Positions 1 to 10,150 of a stretch of 36,415 nucleotides of DNA are shown here, piece after piece. The notes under the pieces were generated by a model. It saw nothing but the letters and a program-made list of their open reading frames with translations. It made no database searches and was not told the DNA's origin. This DNA is from Alphaproteobacteria bacterium. GTDB lineage: Bacteria; Pseudomonadota; Alphaproteobacteria; Caulobacterales; Parvularculaceae. Positions within the stretch are counted from its first letter, which is position 1. Each line of letters starts with the position of its first letter. The translations under genes and the position numbers were made by a program. Location: positions 1 to 36,415 of the forward strand of contig JAADIH010000191.1 of the NCBI GenBank assembly GCA_013151435.1, given 5' to 3'.

Positions 1-84
1 TCTCCCGCCTTTTCTGAATCGGCGACCCATCTTGGGGTTTGCCTGTCGCAGCATGAAACAAACGAGAATGAAACATGCCTTTAA
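1..84 (+). CDS. Possible C-terminal end of an upstream chemotaxis gene (frame 1: ...SPAFSESATHLGVCLSQHETNENETCL*)
   Basis: Open frame from the window edge to a TAA at 82-84, overlapping the ATG of the next gene; too short to assign to a family. Confidence 0.3.
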   Translation, partial: SPAFSESATHLGVCLSQHETNENETCL

Positions 85-440
85 GCGTGCTAGCCGTTGA
101 TGATTCGCGGACGATGAGAGAGATGTTGCGCCTTGCCCTCACGGAAGCGGGCTTTGAGGTGTCGCTTGCGGAGGATGGCGAGCACGGCCTTGAAGTGCTT
201 GCCGACATGGCGCCCAATGTCATTGTTACGGATATCAACATGCCGAAAATGGACGGTTTTGGGTTCATTGAGGGCGTAAGGCGTTCTGCCGAACATCGCG
301 TAACGCCGATACTCGTCCTGACGACAGAGTCGGCGCCGGAACTTAAAATGCGGGCCAAGAATGCCGGCGCCACCGGTTGGATCGTCAAACCATTTGATAA
401 AGACAAACTAGTCGACGCCATAAAACGCGTCGCTGCATAG
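75..440 (+). CDS. cheY: CheY-like single-domain response regulator
   Basis: Receiver signature VLAVDDSRTMR, phosphoacceptor region VIVTDINMPKMDG, KPF near the C-terminus; lies directly upstream of cheA. Confidence 0.93.
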   Translation: MPLSVLAVDDSRTMREMLRLALTEAGFEVSLAEDGEHGLEVLADMAPNVIVTDINMPKMDGFGFIEGVRRSAEHRVTPILVLTTESAPELKMRAKNAGATGWIVKPFDKDKLVDAIKRVAA

Positions 441-457
441 ATTCGGGAGCCTTTCCA

Positions 458-2638
458 GTGGATTCAATGGCGGAAATTAAGCAGACCTTTTTTCAGGAAT
501 GCGATGATTTGCTCGGTGAGTTAGAGACCGGCCTTATGGATATGGAGGGCGGCGACGGGGATTCTGAAACGGTTGCCGCGATTTTCCGTGCGGTCCACTC
601 AATCAAAGGCGGCGCCGGGGCGTTCGGGCTCGATAAGCTTGTGGCGTTTGCGCATATTTTTGAAACGACGCTTGATGAAGTCCGCGCGGACCGGTTGGAA
701 GCAACGCCTGATGTTTTGGGTGTGTTGTTGCGTTCGTCAGACGTATTGGCGGATTTGGTGCGCGCCGCCCAAGACGATAAGGAACTGGGCGATGACGCTA
801 CTGCGGGCCTCGTCGAAGAGCTGTCAGCATTCGTTGGAGATAAGGCAGGCGCAGCCGACGAGGCGCTAGCGGGCGGTGAGGATATTTCATTTGCGCCGCA
901 AGGCACGGCTATTGATCTTGATGATGTGTTTGGCGACCTTGGTGATGTTGAGGAAAATCAGTCCTTCACCATTAAATTCCGTCCGATGCCGGAACTCTAC
1001 GCAAACGCGAATGAAACCGTTCTGCTGTTCCGCAACCTGGCCGAGATGGGCGATGTAGAAGCCGTATGCGATGAATCGCAAATTCCAACGCTTGATGAGC
1101 TTGATCCGGAAGGCGCCTATCTTTCCTGGACGGTTACCGTTCACACCAGCCATAGCAAAGACGAGTTGCTGGAAATTTTCGAGTTTGTCGAGGATGACTG
1201 CACACTCGAAATTACCGCCGATGAGGCGTCGGATGACACGGACGAGCCCGACCTGGCTGATGATGATGCTATATCAGCCGAAGAAGAGGCGCCGCCGACA
1301 GAGGCAGATGGCACACCTGACGACGCCGGCTCTGGCGATGAGGCTGCAAGCGAAGACAATATTGTTTCACTAGCCGAGAAAAAAGCCAAGCCGGATGCTA
1401 AGGAGCAGGCGTCAAAGGAAAAAGATACAAGCGACGCGACGATACGGGTCAATCTTGTCCGTATCGACCGTCTCGTCAATCTGGTCGGCGAGCTGGTGAT
1501 CAATCAGGCGATGCTCACCCAGGGTGTGATTGACGCCGGGCTAGAGCGCGGCGATTCGGTTGAGGCGGGCCTTGAAGAGTTAAAACAACTGACGCGTGAA
1601 ATTCAAGACAGTGTCATGGCCATCCGTGCGCAACCGGTCAAAGCCTTGTTTCAGAGGATGTCGCGTATCGTCCGCGAAGCCGCAAGGGCGACGGAGAAAT
1701 CTGTACACCTCGTGATGGAAGGCGAGATGACGGAAGTCGATAAGACGGTTGTCGAACGTCTGGCGGACCCCTTGACCCACATGATCCGCAATGCGGTCGA
1801 TCACGGTCTTGAGAAGGCTGAAACACGCATTGCCAACGGCAAGCCCGCTGAAGGCACAGTGTCGCTCACAGCAGCACACCGTTCCGGCCGCGTTGTGATT
1901 GAGGTTTCCGACGATGGTGCGGGAATAAACCGTGAGCGTGTCAGAAACATCGCCATTGAAAAAGGTCTCATCAGTGAGGAAGATAAATTATCCGATAGCG
2001 ATATCGATAATTTGCTGTTTTTGCCCGGCTTTTCGACCGTCGAGAAGGTTTCTAACCTTTCTGGTCGCGGCGTCGGCATGGATGTTGTCAAGCGTGCTAT
2101 CCAGGCTGTCGGCGGGAGAATAATGATCTCATCGCAACCCGGAAAAGGCTCGACATTCTCTATCAGCCTGCCGCTGACACTTGCTATTCTCGATGGCATG
2201 GTCGTTGAAGTCGCTGACCAAACTCTGGTCGTTCCCCTTACGGCAATTGTTGAGACGTTGAAGCCGATGCCATCAGACATCCACGAACTAGGCGCCGGTG
2301 CAAAAGTTATATCAATCCGTGGTGAGTTTATTCCGATCATCGATGCCGGCCTTACTATGGGATATCGAACCGAACCGGCAGACCCGCTGACCGGGGTTGT
2401 GCTTTCGGTTGAAACGGAAGAGGGCGCGCGCGCTGCGGTGATCGTTGACACAATTCAGGATCAACGACAGGTGGTCATAAAAAGCCTGGAAGAAAATTAC
2501 GGCCATGTCGACAGCGTCGCTGCGGCGACAATCCTCGGCGACGGCAGGATTGCGCTCATTCTCGACGTTGACTCAATTATCGCTCGTGAAGGCGACGCGC
2601 CTTCATTTCAAGAAAATAGTCTAGCTGCAACAGGGTAA
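458..2638 (+). CDS. cheA: Chemotaxis histidine kinase CheA
   Basis: Hpt motif HSIKGGAGAFG, dimerisation domain VNLVRIDRLVNLVGELVINQAML, HATPase motifs HMIRNAVDHGLE / DDGAGI / GRGVGMDVV, C-terminal CheW-like domain. Confidence 0.97.
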   Translation: MDSMAEIKQTFFQECDDLLGELETGLMDMEGGDGDSETVAAIFRAVHSIKGGAGAFGLDKLVAFAHIFETTLDEVRADRLEATPDVLGVLLRSSDVLADLVRAAQDDKELGDDATAGLVEELSAFVGDKAGAADEALAGGEDISFAPQGTAIDLDDVFGDLGDVEENQSFTIKFRPMPELYANANETVLLFRNLAEMGDVEAVCDESQIPTLDELDPEGAYLSWTVTVHTSHSKDELLEIFEFVEDDCTLEITADEASDDTDEPDLADDDAISAEEEAPPTEADGTPDDAGSGDEAASEDNIVSLAEKKAKPDAKEQASKEKDTSDATIRVNLVRIDRLVNLVGELVINQAMLTQGVIDAGLERGDSVEAGLEELKQLTREIQDSVMAIRAQPVKALFQRMSRIVREAARATEKSVHLVMEGEMTEVDKTVVERLADPLTHMIRNAVDHGLEKAETRIANGKPAEGTVSLTAAHRSGRVVIEVSDDGAGINRERVRNIAIEKGLISEEDKLSDSDIDNLLFLPGFSTVEKVSNLSGRGVGMDVVKRAIQAVGGRIMISSQPGKGSTFSISLPLTLAILDGMVVEVADQTLVVPLTAIVETLKPMPSDIHELGAGAKVISIRGEFIPIIDAGLTMGYRTEPADPLTGVVLSVETEEGARAAVIVDTIQDQRQVVIKSLEENYGHVDSVAAATILGDGRIALILDVDSIIAREGDAPSFQENSLAATG

Positions 2639-2642
2639 GACC

Positions 2643-3122
2643 ATGTCAGAAATAGAAATAAAAACGAAGAGCAATGATGACGCACTGGAGCTGGTGGCGT
2701 TTTGTGTGGGCGATCAGGAATATTGCGTGAACATTATGTCCGTACGAGAAATTCGTGGTTGGACGAAAGAAACGTCTCTGCCGTTGACGCCTGCTTATGT
2801 GCGCGGCGTGATAAATTTGCGGGGGTCAGTTGTCCCGGTTATCGATCTTGCGTCCCGCCTCGGTCTTGAACAGACAGAACCATCCGCGCGGCATGTAATC
2901 ATCATTATGCAGATTGGCGAGCAGGCGGTTGGGCTGGTCGTTGACGCCGTGTCGGACATCTTAACTATCCTGAAGGAAAAAATTCAACCAACCCCGGATG
3001 TGTCTTCCGAGGCTGCGAGAGGCTTTGTTGAAGGCGTGTTGGCGATGGAAGAAAGAATGATCAACTTACTCGATCTAGGCACCGTCCTGCCGAGAGATAC
3101 GATTGAAGGAATTGCAGCGTAA
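2643..3122 (+). CDS. cheW: Chemotaxis coupling protein CheW
   Basis: CheW fold signatures FCVGDQEYCVNIMSVREIRGW, YVRGVINLRGSVVPVIDLASRLG; follows cheA. Confidence 0.96.
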   Translation: MSEIEIKTKSNDDALELVAFCVGDQEYCVNIMSVREIRGWTKETSLPLTPAYVRGVINLRGSVVPVIDLASRLGLEQTEPSARHVIIIMQIGEQAVGLVVDAVSDILTILKEKIQPTPDVSSEAARGFVEGVLAMEERMINLLDLGTVLPRDTIEGIAA

Positions 3123-4009
3123 TGCAGACCTCAGCGCAACGCCATAACAAAACAGAAGCGATCACGCCCGGCGAGTATCTTTTTACGGCGGATGATTTTC
3201 AACAGATTGCTACGTTGATAAAAGATGCGTCTGGCATCTCTCTGACCGAATCAAAGGTGTCTCTGGTTTATTCTCGGCTGGCGAAACGGTTGCGCGCTAA
3301 AGACATAAAAACATTCCGCGAATATTGCGCATTTGTGAAAAGCGACGACGGCGCTGAAGAACGCAACAATATGTTGAATGCGCTGACAACCAATGTAACG
3401 CGATTTTTTCGTGAGCCGCATCATTTTGATATCTTAAAATCTACTGTCTTGCCGCCATTGCTGGCGCAAGCCAAGCGCGGCGGGCGTGTGCGCATCTGGT
3501 CATCGGCCTGCTCCAGCGGCGAAGAGCCCTATTCCATCGCTTTAACGCTGTTGTCTCTTTTGCCGGATGCAACGTCATACGATATAAAAATTCTGGCGAC
3601 TGATATTGACAAAAATATTCTCGATAGAGCGCAAAAAGGCGTTTACAGGACATCCAATGTTGAGCCGGTTCCGACGAACTTGCAGCAGAAATATTTTGAT
3701 AAGGTCGGCAACGCAGGTGAGGAACTGTGCGTCAACGACACTGTTAAAAAACTTATTACGTTCCGACCGCTGAACCTGATTAGGCCATGGCCGGTAAAGG
3801 GCCCCTTCGATTTTGTATTTTGCCGCAATGTTGTGATTTATTTCGAAGAAGATACGCAACAAGAGCTTTGGCAAAAATATTACAACGTGCTTGCGCCGGG
3901 CGGGTGGCTGTTTATCGGCCATTCAGAACGCGTAACCGGACCGGCTGCGGCGGCGTTTAGTTCCGAAGGAATGACCGCTTACCGAGACAAAACAGGCGGC
4001 GAACGTTGA
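3122..4009 (+). CDS. cheR: Chemotaxis protein methyltransferase CheR
   Basis: SAM-methyltransferase motifs RIWSSACSSGEEPYSIA and FDFVFCRNVVIYF; TNVTRFFREPHHF; overlaps the cheW stop. Confidence 0.96.
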   Translation: MQTSAQRHNKTEAITPGEYLFTADDFQQIATLIKDASGISLTESKVSLVYSRLAKRLRAKDIKTFREYCAFVKSDDGAEERNNMLNALTTNVTRFFREPHHFDILKSTVLPPLLAQAKRGGRVRIWSSACSSGEEPYSIALTLLSLLPDATSYDIKILATDIDKNILDRAQKGVYRTSNVEPVPTNLQQKYFDKVGNAGEELCVNDTVKKLITFRPLNLIRPWPVKGPFDFVFCRNVVIYFEEDTQQELWQKYYNVLAPGGWLFIGHSERVTGPAAAAFSSEGMTAYRDKTGGER

Positions 4010-4077
4010 ATGTGATTGTTACATTTCCCTATCAACCGAGAAATTCTGAGCGTATTTCTAAGTAAGAGGACAAAACC

Positions 4078-4474
4078 ATGGCGTTAAAAGATAAATTGAG
4101 AGTGATGGTCGTTGACGACATGTCCACGAGCCGCAGTTTGATCTATGACTGTTTTGACAAGCTCGGCATTAGCAATGTCAGTGCAGCCAAAAATGGGGCG
4201 GATGCGCTTAGCGCTATCAAGAAAAGCCCGGTGCATCTGGTTGTATCTGATTACAACATGCCGAATATGAACGGGCTGGAATTGCTCAAAGCGTTGCGTG
4301 GCAATGCCAAGAGCCAAGACGGAGAAGATCGGCTTTATTCTCGTTTCCGGCAGCCCAGACCAAACATTGGTCGATAAAGGGCGTCAGCTCGGTATGAATA
4401 ATTACCTGAAAAAACCGTTTAATCCGACAGATTTGGAACGTTGCATCAAGGAAGTATTCGGACGATTGGACTAA
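4078..4474 (+). pseudogene. Second CheY-like response regulator, interrupted by a frameshift near 4310-4316
   Basis: Frame 1 gives MVVDDMSTSRSLIYDCFDKLG...VVSDYNMPNMNGLELLKALRGNAKS, then leaves frame. Frame 2 from 4316 gives KTEKIGFILVSGSPDQTLVDKGRQLGMNNYLKKPFNPTDLERCIKEVFGRLD* (stop 4472-4474), completing the receiver domain with its KPF. Confidence 0.85.
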
Positions 4475-4489
4475 TGCCTGGCCCCCGCG

Positions 4490-4912
4490 TTGTACAGTAA
4501 CAGTAGAGTAGCCGTTCCAATGTTAGCCGTCGAAAAAGATACGGATAATTCCGGTCCAGATGCGCAGCTTGCCCTGCTGCTTGAGTTTGTTCAGCAAGAG
4601 CTGGACAGGCTTGCAGTGACAAGTGATCGCCTACAGGGCCAGATTGGCGAGCTACTGATAAGTGGCGGCGATGATTTGCCTGCTGATGTCTATCAAGTTC
4701 AAGATATCGATCGCGTGTCGCAAATTATTCATGACCTTGCCCGGTTTCTTAAATCTGTAGTCCTGCAAGTGCATCCGGAGTGGTGTATTGATGCAACGCA
4801 TGCGGCAGATAATATAATTATGAGTGAGTTGGCGTCACGCCTACGCGGAGAGCAAGATAATTCGCCTAAAGAACATGCGCCAGCTGCCGTTGGGGATTGC
4901 CTTTTTCTTTAG
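4490..4912 (+). CDS. Hypothetical protein in the chemotaxis operon (start uncertain; internal ATG at 4520)
   Basis: Open frame between the cheY-like gene and the MCP, acidic and helical-looking (LALLLEFVQQELDRLAVTSDRLQGQIGELL); no family recognised. Confidence 0.6.
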   Translation: MYSNSRVAVPMLAVEKDTDNSGPDAQLALLLEFVQQELDRLAVTSDRLQGQIGELLISGGDDLPADVYQVQDIDRVSQIIHDLARFLKSVVLQVHPEWCIDATHAADNIIMSELASRLRGEQDNSPKEHAPAAVGDCLFL

Positions 4913-5153
4913 AGTTGGAATCTGATATTATAAGCTATCCATAAAGTGCGCAGTCAGATTAAATTCCTTGCGGAAACAACATTTTACAGAACAACGTCTA
5001 TTGTTCAGATGCTTTGGCATCATGAGCTTATGGCTTTCTCATTCGTGCAATCTCTTACGGGTTTGATGAACCAGGTGCGTAGTAAACCCCAATTAACCAA
5101 TATGGTGTAGCGTCGTTCATGAAATTGTCCGTCCCCTGAAGGAGAAACCCAAA

Positions 5154-8100
5154 ATGAACCTCAAACGCCAATTTGCGCTGATCGCCGCCCCGCCGATTTT
5201 ATTTTTATTGTTAAACCCGCTTTACGGCGCGACAATTGGCTGGAATGGTATTCTTTTACCAGTGCTTGCAACGCTCACAATGACGCTGACAAGCATTGTT
5301 CTCTCTTACTATTTTGCGCGTCCACTTTTAGCAAAAATCTCCAACCTGTCAAAACGGGCAAAAGCGATTCGCCAGGCCGATGGTTCGACTTCGGGTGATG
5401 ATGCAAAAAACACGGATATTTTTGACGAAATTTCTGCGGTCTTTAAGAGGGTGACGCTAGAGCGCGAGGAAGTAAAAAATGCTCGCGAAACCCTTTCAGA
5501 AGCCAAAGCAAAACTCGATGCGATTGAACTTTCACAAGCAACGATTGAGTTAGATCTCGATGGAACGATTTTGGGCGCTAACGAAAATTTCCTCAACACG
5601 ATTGGTTATTCCCTCGATGAGATTAAGGGCCAGAATCATTCGATGTTCGTTGATGCGGAATATAAGTCGAGCCCTGATTATAAAGCTTTTTGGGACGGTT
5701 TGCGCCGCGGTGATTTCAATGCGGGCAAATTTAAGCGTATTGGCAAAGGCGGAAAAGAGATTTGGCTTCGGGCAAGCTACAATCCGATTCTCGATGAGAG
5801 CGGAAAGCCATATAAAGTTGTAAAATTTGCGTCAGACATTAGTGACACCGAAGAGGCGGCGCATGAAGCTCTCTTCAAGAGCTCTGCATTTGGCGGTTCA
5901 TCGGTTGCGATGATGATGGTCGATCGTGATTTCATCGTCACCTATGTCAATGAAGCGACCAAGCAGCTTCTGGCGGCGAATACGGATGCGTTCCGTGAGG
6001 TTTGGCCGAGCTTTAACGCTGATAATATCCTTGGCGCCTGCATAGACATGTTCCACAAAAATCCGGCGCATCAGCGCCAACTTTTGTCGGACCCATCGCG
6101 TCTTCCTTATCAGACCGAGATCACGGTTGGAGACCTTAAGTTTTCACTGAATGTTAGCGGTGTCTTCGACGCAGATCGAAACTATATCGGTAATACGTTG
6201 GAGTGGGCGGATGTAACGGTAGACCGTCTCAATTCGGGAATGTTGGATGCACTGTCGCGTTCACAAGCAACGGTTGAGTATAATCTCGACGGGGCGATCG
6301 TCAGCGCCAATGAAAACTTCCTGAAAACGATGGGTTATACGCTAGATGCACTCAAAGGCCAGCCTCATTCGCTACTTGTTGACGCAAAATATAAAGAAAG
6401 CTCAGAGTACAAAGCGTTCTGGGAAGCTTTGCGCCGCGGCGAATATCAGGCCGGAACCTACAAGCGGATTGGCGAGGGCGGAAAAGAAATCTGGATTCAG
6501 GCAAGTTACAACCCGATTCTCGACGCCAGCGGTAAGCCCTTCAAGATTGTTGAATTCTCGTCGGATGTGACCGAAACTGAAAACGCTGCACGCGAAGCAA
6601 CTTTCAAAAGCGCGGCGTTTGAAGGCTCATCGGTTGCGATGATGATGGTCGACCGCGACTTTATGGTCACTTATGTTAATGAGTCCACCACAAAACTTCT
6701 GTCAGAAAATGCAGATGTTTTCAGTGAATTTTGGCCAAACTTTAATGCGGCCCAAATCGTAGGGTCGTGTATTGATATATTCCACAAAAACCCTGCGCAT
6801 CAGCGTCAGTTACTTTCTGATCCCTCCCGCCTGCCATTTCAGACCGACATCGCCATTGGCGATTTCAGGTTCGCACTAAACGTAAGCGGTGTGTTTGACG
6901 CGAATGGCGATTATGTCGGCAATGTTCTTGAGTGGTCTGATGTGACGGCGGATCGGTTGAATGCCGGAATGCTCGCCGCCCTTGATCGTGCGCAAGCGAC
7001 GACTGAATTCTCGCTAGACGGTAAGGTTGTTGATGCGAACGAAAATTTCTTAAACGTTATGGGGTACAGCCTGGATGATATCAAAGGTAAACATCATAGT
7101 ATATTTGTTGATCAAGAGCTTAAAAACAGCCCCGACTATGGCGTTTTTTGGGAAGCGCTGAAACGCGGAGAGTTTCAATCGGGTGAGTATAAACGCACTG
7201 GAAGAAATGGCTCGGATGTCTGGATCCAAGCGTCATATAACCCGATTCTTGATGGCAGCGGCAAACCATTTAAAGTTGTCGAATTTGCATCCGACATCAC
7301 CGATGTTGTCAATCAGCGTCATAAGGATGAAGAAGAACGTCGTGAGACGGCGAAAGCGCAGCAGTTGGTTGTGGACTCGCTGGCCAATGGATTACGCAAG
7401 CTTTCCGATGGCGACCTTACCGACACCATCGAGACGGCATTTACAGCCGAATACGAACAGCTTCGTCATGACTTCAATAACGCGGTGTCGAAATTGAAAG
7501 AGACCATGGGAACGATTGTCACCACAGTGGAGGGCATTCGTCACGGGTCCGGAGAAATCAGCACCGCTGCGGATGATCTGTCAAAACGGACAGAAAACCA
7601 GGCGGCGACGCTGGAACAAACCGCCGCTGCGTTGGATGAGATTACGGCGACGGTGAAACAGACATCGGAAGGCGCGAATGAAGCGAACTCTGTTGCGTCG
7701 GAAGCTCGTAAAGAAGCGCAGACAAGCGGCGAAATTGTCAAAGAGACGGTTGAGGCGATGGGTGAGATTGAAAAATCATCCGTTCAAATCTCGCAAATCA
7801 TTGGCGTTATCGATGATATTGCATTCCAGACCAACCTGTTGGCGCTCAATGCTGGCGTTGAAGCTGCACGCGCAGGCGATGCCGGTCGAGGGTTTGCCGT
7901 TGTCGCACAAGAAGTACGCGCTCTCGCGCAAAGATCCTCCGACGCGGCCAAAGAGATCAAGGGCTTGATCACATCGAGTTCGCAACAGGTTGAAACTGGC
8001 GTTGAGTTGGTCGGTCGCGCAGGCACTGCATTGGCGGGAATTGCCGAACGTGTGGAGAGTGTCAGCACGCTGGTTTCCGAAATTGCCGCCTCCGCGAAAG

Positions 8101-8438
8101 AACAGTCGGTGAGCCTTTCGGAAGTCAACACCGCAGTCAACAAAATGGACCAGGTGACGCAACAAAACGCGTCCATGGTTGAGCAAACCACGGCCGCCAG
8201 TCACTCACTGGCCAATGATTCAGATGAACTCATGAGCCAGGTTGCTCACTTTAAAATTGGCGATCATAAATCAGGCGGTTCAGACGCTGCGCCGTCGCGC
8301 AATAAAAAAGGCGCCAAGCCCAAGCAGTCGGTGGCCGAACAACAAGACCGCGCGGCGTCTTTCGCATCTGCAACTAACGGGTCGGCGGCATTGCATGTAG
8401 AACCAGAGGTTAGCCAGGAAGACTGGCAAGACTTCTAA
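5154..8438 (+). CDS. Methyl-accepting chemotaxis protein with two N-terminal TM segments and five alternating PAS modules (A-B-A-B-A)
   Basis: TM segments near the N-terminus; repeated PAS text (ANENFLNTIGYSLDEIKG / ANENFLKTMGYTLDALKG / ANENFLNVMGYSLDDIKG); MCP hairpin tip IAFQTNLLALNAGVEAARAGDAGRGFAVVAQEVRALAQRS; C-terminal EDWQDF resembling the CheR/CheB-binding pentapeptide tether. Confidence 0.96.
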   Translation: MNLKRQFALIAAPPILFLLLNPLYGATIGWNGILLPVLATLTMTLTSIVLSYYFARPLLAKISNLSKRAKAIRQADGSTSGDDAKNTDIFDEISAVFKRVTLEREEVKNARETLSEAKAKLDAIELSQATIELDLDGTILGANENFLNTIGYSLDEIKGQNHSMFVDAEYKSSPDYKAFWDGLRRGDFNAGKFKRIGKGGKEIWLRASYNPILDESGKPYKVVKFASDISDTEEAAHEALFKSSAFGGSSVAMMMVDRDFIVTYVNEATKQLLAANTDAFREVWPSFNADNILGACIDMFHKNPAHQRQLLSDPSRLPYQTEITVGDLKFSLNVSGVFDADRNYIGNTLEWADVTVDRLNSGMLDALSRSQATVEYNLDGAIVSANENFLKTMGYTLDALKGQPHSLLVDAKYKESSEYKAFWEALRRGEYQAGTYKRIGEGGKEIWIQASYNPILDASGKPFKIVEFSSDVTETENAAREATFKSAAFEGSSVAMMMVDRDFMVTYVNESTTKLLSENADVFSEFWPNFNAAQIVGSCIDIFHKNPAHQRQLLSDPSRLPFQTDIAIGDFRFALNVSGVFDANGDYVGNVLEWSDVTADRLNAGMLAALDRAQATTEFSLDGKVVDANENFLNVMGYSLDDIKGKHHSIFVDQELKNSPDYGVFWEALKRGEFQSGEYKRTGRNGSDVWIQASYNPILDGSGKPFKVVEFASDITDVVNQRHKDEEERRETAKAQQLVVDSLANGLRKLSDGDLTDTIETAFTAEYEQLRHDFNNAVSKLKETMGTIVTTVEGIRHGSGEISTAADDLSKRTENQAATLEQTAAALDEITATVKQTSEGANEANSVASEARKEAQTSGEIVKETVEAMGEIEKSSVQISQIIGVIDDIAFQTNLLALNAGVEAARAGDAGRGFAVVAQEVRALAQRSSDAAKEIKGLITSSSQQVETGVELVGRAGTALAGIAERVESVSTLVSEIAASAKEQSVSLSEVNTAVNKMDQVTQQNASMVEQTTAASHSLANDSDELMSQVAHFKIGDHKSGGSDAAPSRNKKGAKPKQSVAEQQDRAASFASATNGSAALHVEPEVSQEDWQDF
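5532..7315 (+). repeat. Intragenic tandem repeat, 729 bp (243 codon) period, about 2.4 copies
   Basis: Equivalent codons tca/tca/gcg of SQAT/SQAT/AQAT start at 5532, 6261 and 6990, i.e. 729 bp apart each time; surrounding sequence is clearly similar at DNA and protein level. Confidence 0.9.
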
Positions 8439-8447
8439 TTCGACGAC

Positions 8448-8502
8448 GAGGCAAGCGGCGCTCTTTCTCAATGAAGGCGTGCCGCTTGCCTCATTAATTT
8501 TC
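8448..8502 (+). terminator. Probable rho-independent terminator or processing hairpin after the MCP gene
   Basis: Perfect 12-bp inverted repeat GAGGCAAGCGGC (8448-8459) / GCCGCTTGCCTC (8481-8492) followed by ATTAATTTT. Confidence 0.65.
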
Positions 8503-8531
8503 ATGCCTGTCAGAAGCAGCCGGTAGTATAT

Positions 8532-9572
8532 ATGCCCATTCGTGTTCTCGTTGTTGATGATTCGCCGATCATGCGCGGTTTGATTTCACGCGCGCTAGAC
8601 CATGACCCTGACATTGACGTTGTTGGAACCGCCGGCGATCCTTACGAGGCGCGACAGGCGATCAAGTCGCTAAACCCCGATGTCATCACCCTTGATGTTG
8701 AGATGCCGCGCATGAACGGGATAGAATTTCTCGAAAAAATCATGCGCCTGCGACCGACGCCTGTTATCATGGTGTCTACGCTAACCCATAAAGGGGCTAC
8801 CGCGGCGATCCAAGCAATGAGCCTCGGCGCTATTGATTGTCTGGGTAAGCCTGATCGCGGAAATGCCCGCGAGGTCTTTGCGAAACTACCCGGGTTGGTA
8901 AAAGTTGCAGCGAGAGCCAATGTTAGGCCGTTGGGCGAGACGCGTGCGGTTAAGCCCTACCCGGATACGTTTGAACCAAATGAAAAAATCGTCGCCATCG
9001 GCGCCTCAACAGGAGGTGTCGAGGCGTTGACGGATGTCTTGTCAGGGTTTCCGGAAAATTGCCCGCCAACAGTTATCGTTCAGCACATGCCGGCATTGTT
9101 TACCGTCAGTTTTGCCAAACGGCTTGATACTTTGTGTGCGGCTAAGGTTGAAGAGGCGGTGGATGGTGCGCCGCTGGAGATGGGACGCGTCTATCTGGCG
9201 CCTGGTGGCGCTACGCATCTTTCTATTGCTGGAACAGGGCCCTTCACCTGCCGTCTTCGCGCAGATGACTTAGTAAGCGGCCATAGACCATCCGTTGACG
9301 TCCTTTTCAACAGTGTCGCCGAGAAGATTGGCAGACGCGCCGTTGGCGTTATTCTTACCGGTATGGGCGGCGATGGCGCCGCCGGTCTGCTTGCTATTCG
9401 CGAAACGGGTGCGGTGACAATCGGGCAAGATGAAGGCTCTTGCGTCATTTATGGAATGCCGAGGGTGGCGTTTGAAATGAAGGCTGTGCAGCGTCAATAT
9501 CCCTTGTCGCGAATAACTCCTGCGATCATGCGCGCTTGCGATCGTAATGCCAAAGCCGAGGCTGCTGCATGA
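8532..9572 (+). CDS. cheB: Chemotaxis response regulator protein-glutamate methylesterase CheB
   Basis: Receiver domain [13 protein letters not shown]...[14 protein letters not shown]; methylesterase motifs [38 protein letters not shown]. Confidence 0.97.
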   Translation: MPIRVLVVDDSPIMRGLISRALDHDPDIDVVGTAGDPYEARQAIKSLNPDVITLDVEMPRMNGIEFLEKIMRLRPTPVIMVSTLTHKGATAAIQAMSLGAIDCLGKPDRGNAREVFAKLPGLVKVAARANVRPLGETRAVKPYPDTFEPNEKIVAIGASTGGVEALTDVLSGFPENCPPTVIVQHMPALFTVSFAKRLDTLCAAKVEEAVDGAPLEMGRVYLAPGGATHLSIAGTGPFTCRLRADDLVSGHRPSVDVLFNSVAEKIGRRAVGVILTGMGGDGAAGLLAIRETGAVTIGQDEGSCVIYGMPRVAFEMKAVQRQYPLSRITPAIMRACDRNAKAEAAA

Positions 9573-10150
9573 GCAGGTTTACCAACCTTGCGCGCAGCGC
9601 AGAACGCCCAAAGCCGGGAGACCAGCGCAAATTCAATGTTTTTCAGGGGCAATACAAAGTATCCAACCTGGAGAATGCAGTTCTATCGACACTGTTGGGA
9701 TCTTGCGTCGCGGTGTGCATGTACGATCCCGAGGCCGGTGTCGGCGGCATGAATCATTTTCTGGTGCCCGGCGGTGAAAACCGCGCTAATGAGCGCAGTC
9801 TCAGCCATGGCGCCTACTCAATGGAGCTCTTGATCAACGGGCTATTGAAACGCTGCGCAGAGCGCAAACGGCTGGTTGCTAAACTCTTTGGCGGCGCTTC
9901 TGTAATGTCCGGCCTGTCGGATGTCGGGCAACAAAATGCTGAATTTGCCCGCAGCTTTCTGGCGACGGAAGATATTCTCTGCATTAGCGAAAGTCTTGGC
10001 GGCAAGAGTGCGCGGCGTATAAATTTTTGGCCCTGTACCGGCCGGGTGCAGCAATTATTTATTCCCATTGCGGATGCGCCGCAGGTTGAAGAAGAAGACA
10101 AAAGTGAGCCAGAAGCGCCGCCTGCCGGTAATGATGTTGAACTATTTTGA
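9569..10150 (+). CDS. cheD: Chemoreceptor glutamine deamidase CheD
   Basis: [30 protein letters not shown] with catalytic Cys and His; ATGA overlap with cheB. Confidence 0.95.
   Translation: MSRFTNLARSAERPKPGDQRKFNVFQGQYKVSNLENAVLSTLLGSCVAVCMYDPEAGVGGMNHFLVPGGENRANERSLSHGAYSMELLINGLLKRCAERKRLVAKLFGGASVMSGLSDVGQQNAEFARSFLATEDILCISESLGGKSARRINFWPCTGRVQQLFIPIADAPQVEEEDKSEPEAPPAGNDVELF

Noticed and set aside
1801-2451. Long antisense ORFs over cheA and other genes (e.g. 1801-2451 -, 34327-34824 -)
   Set aside because: Fully covered by confidently identified genes on the other strand; composition typical of shadow ORFs in GC-rich coding DNA.
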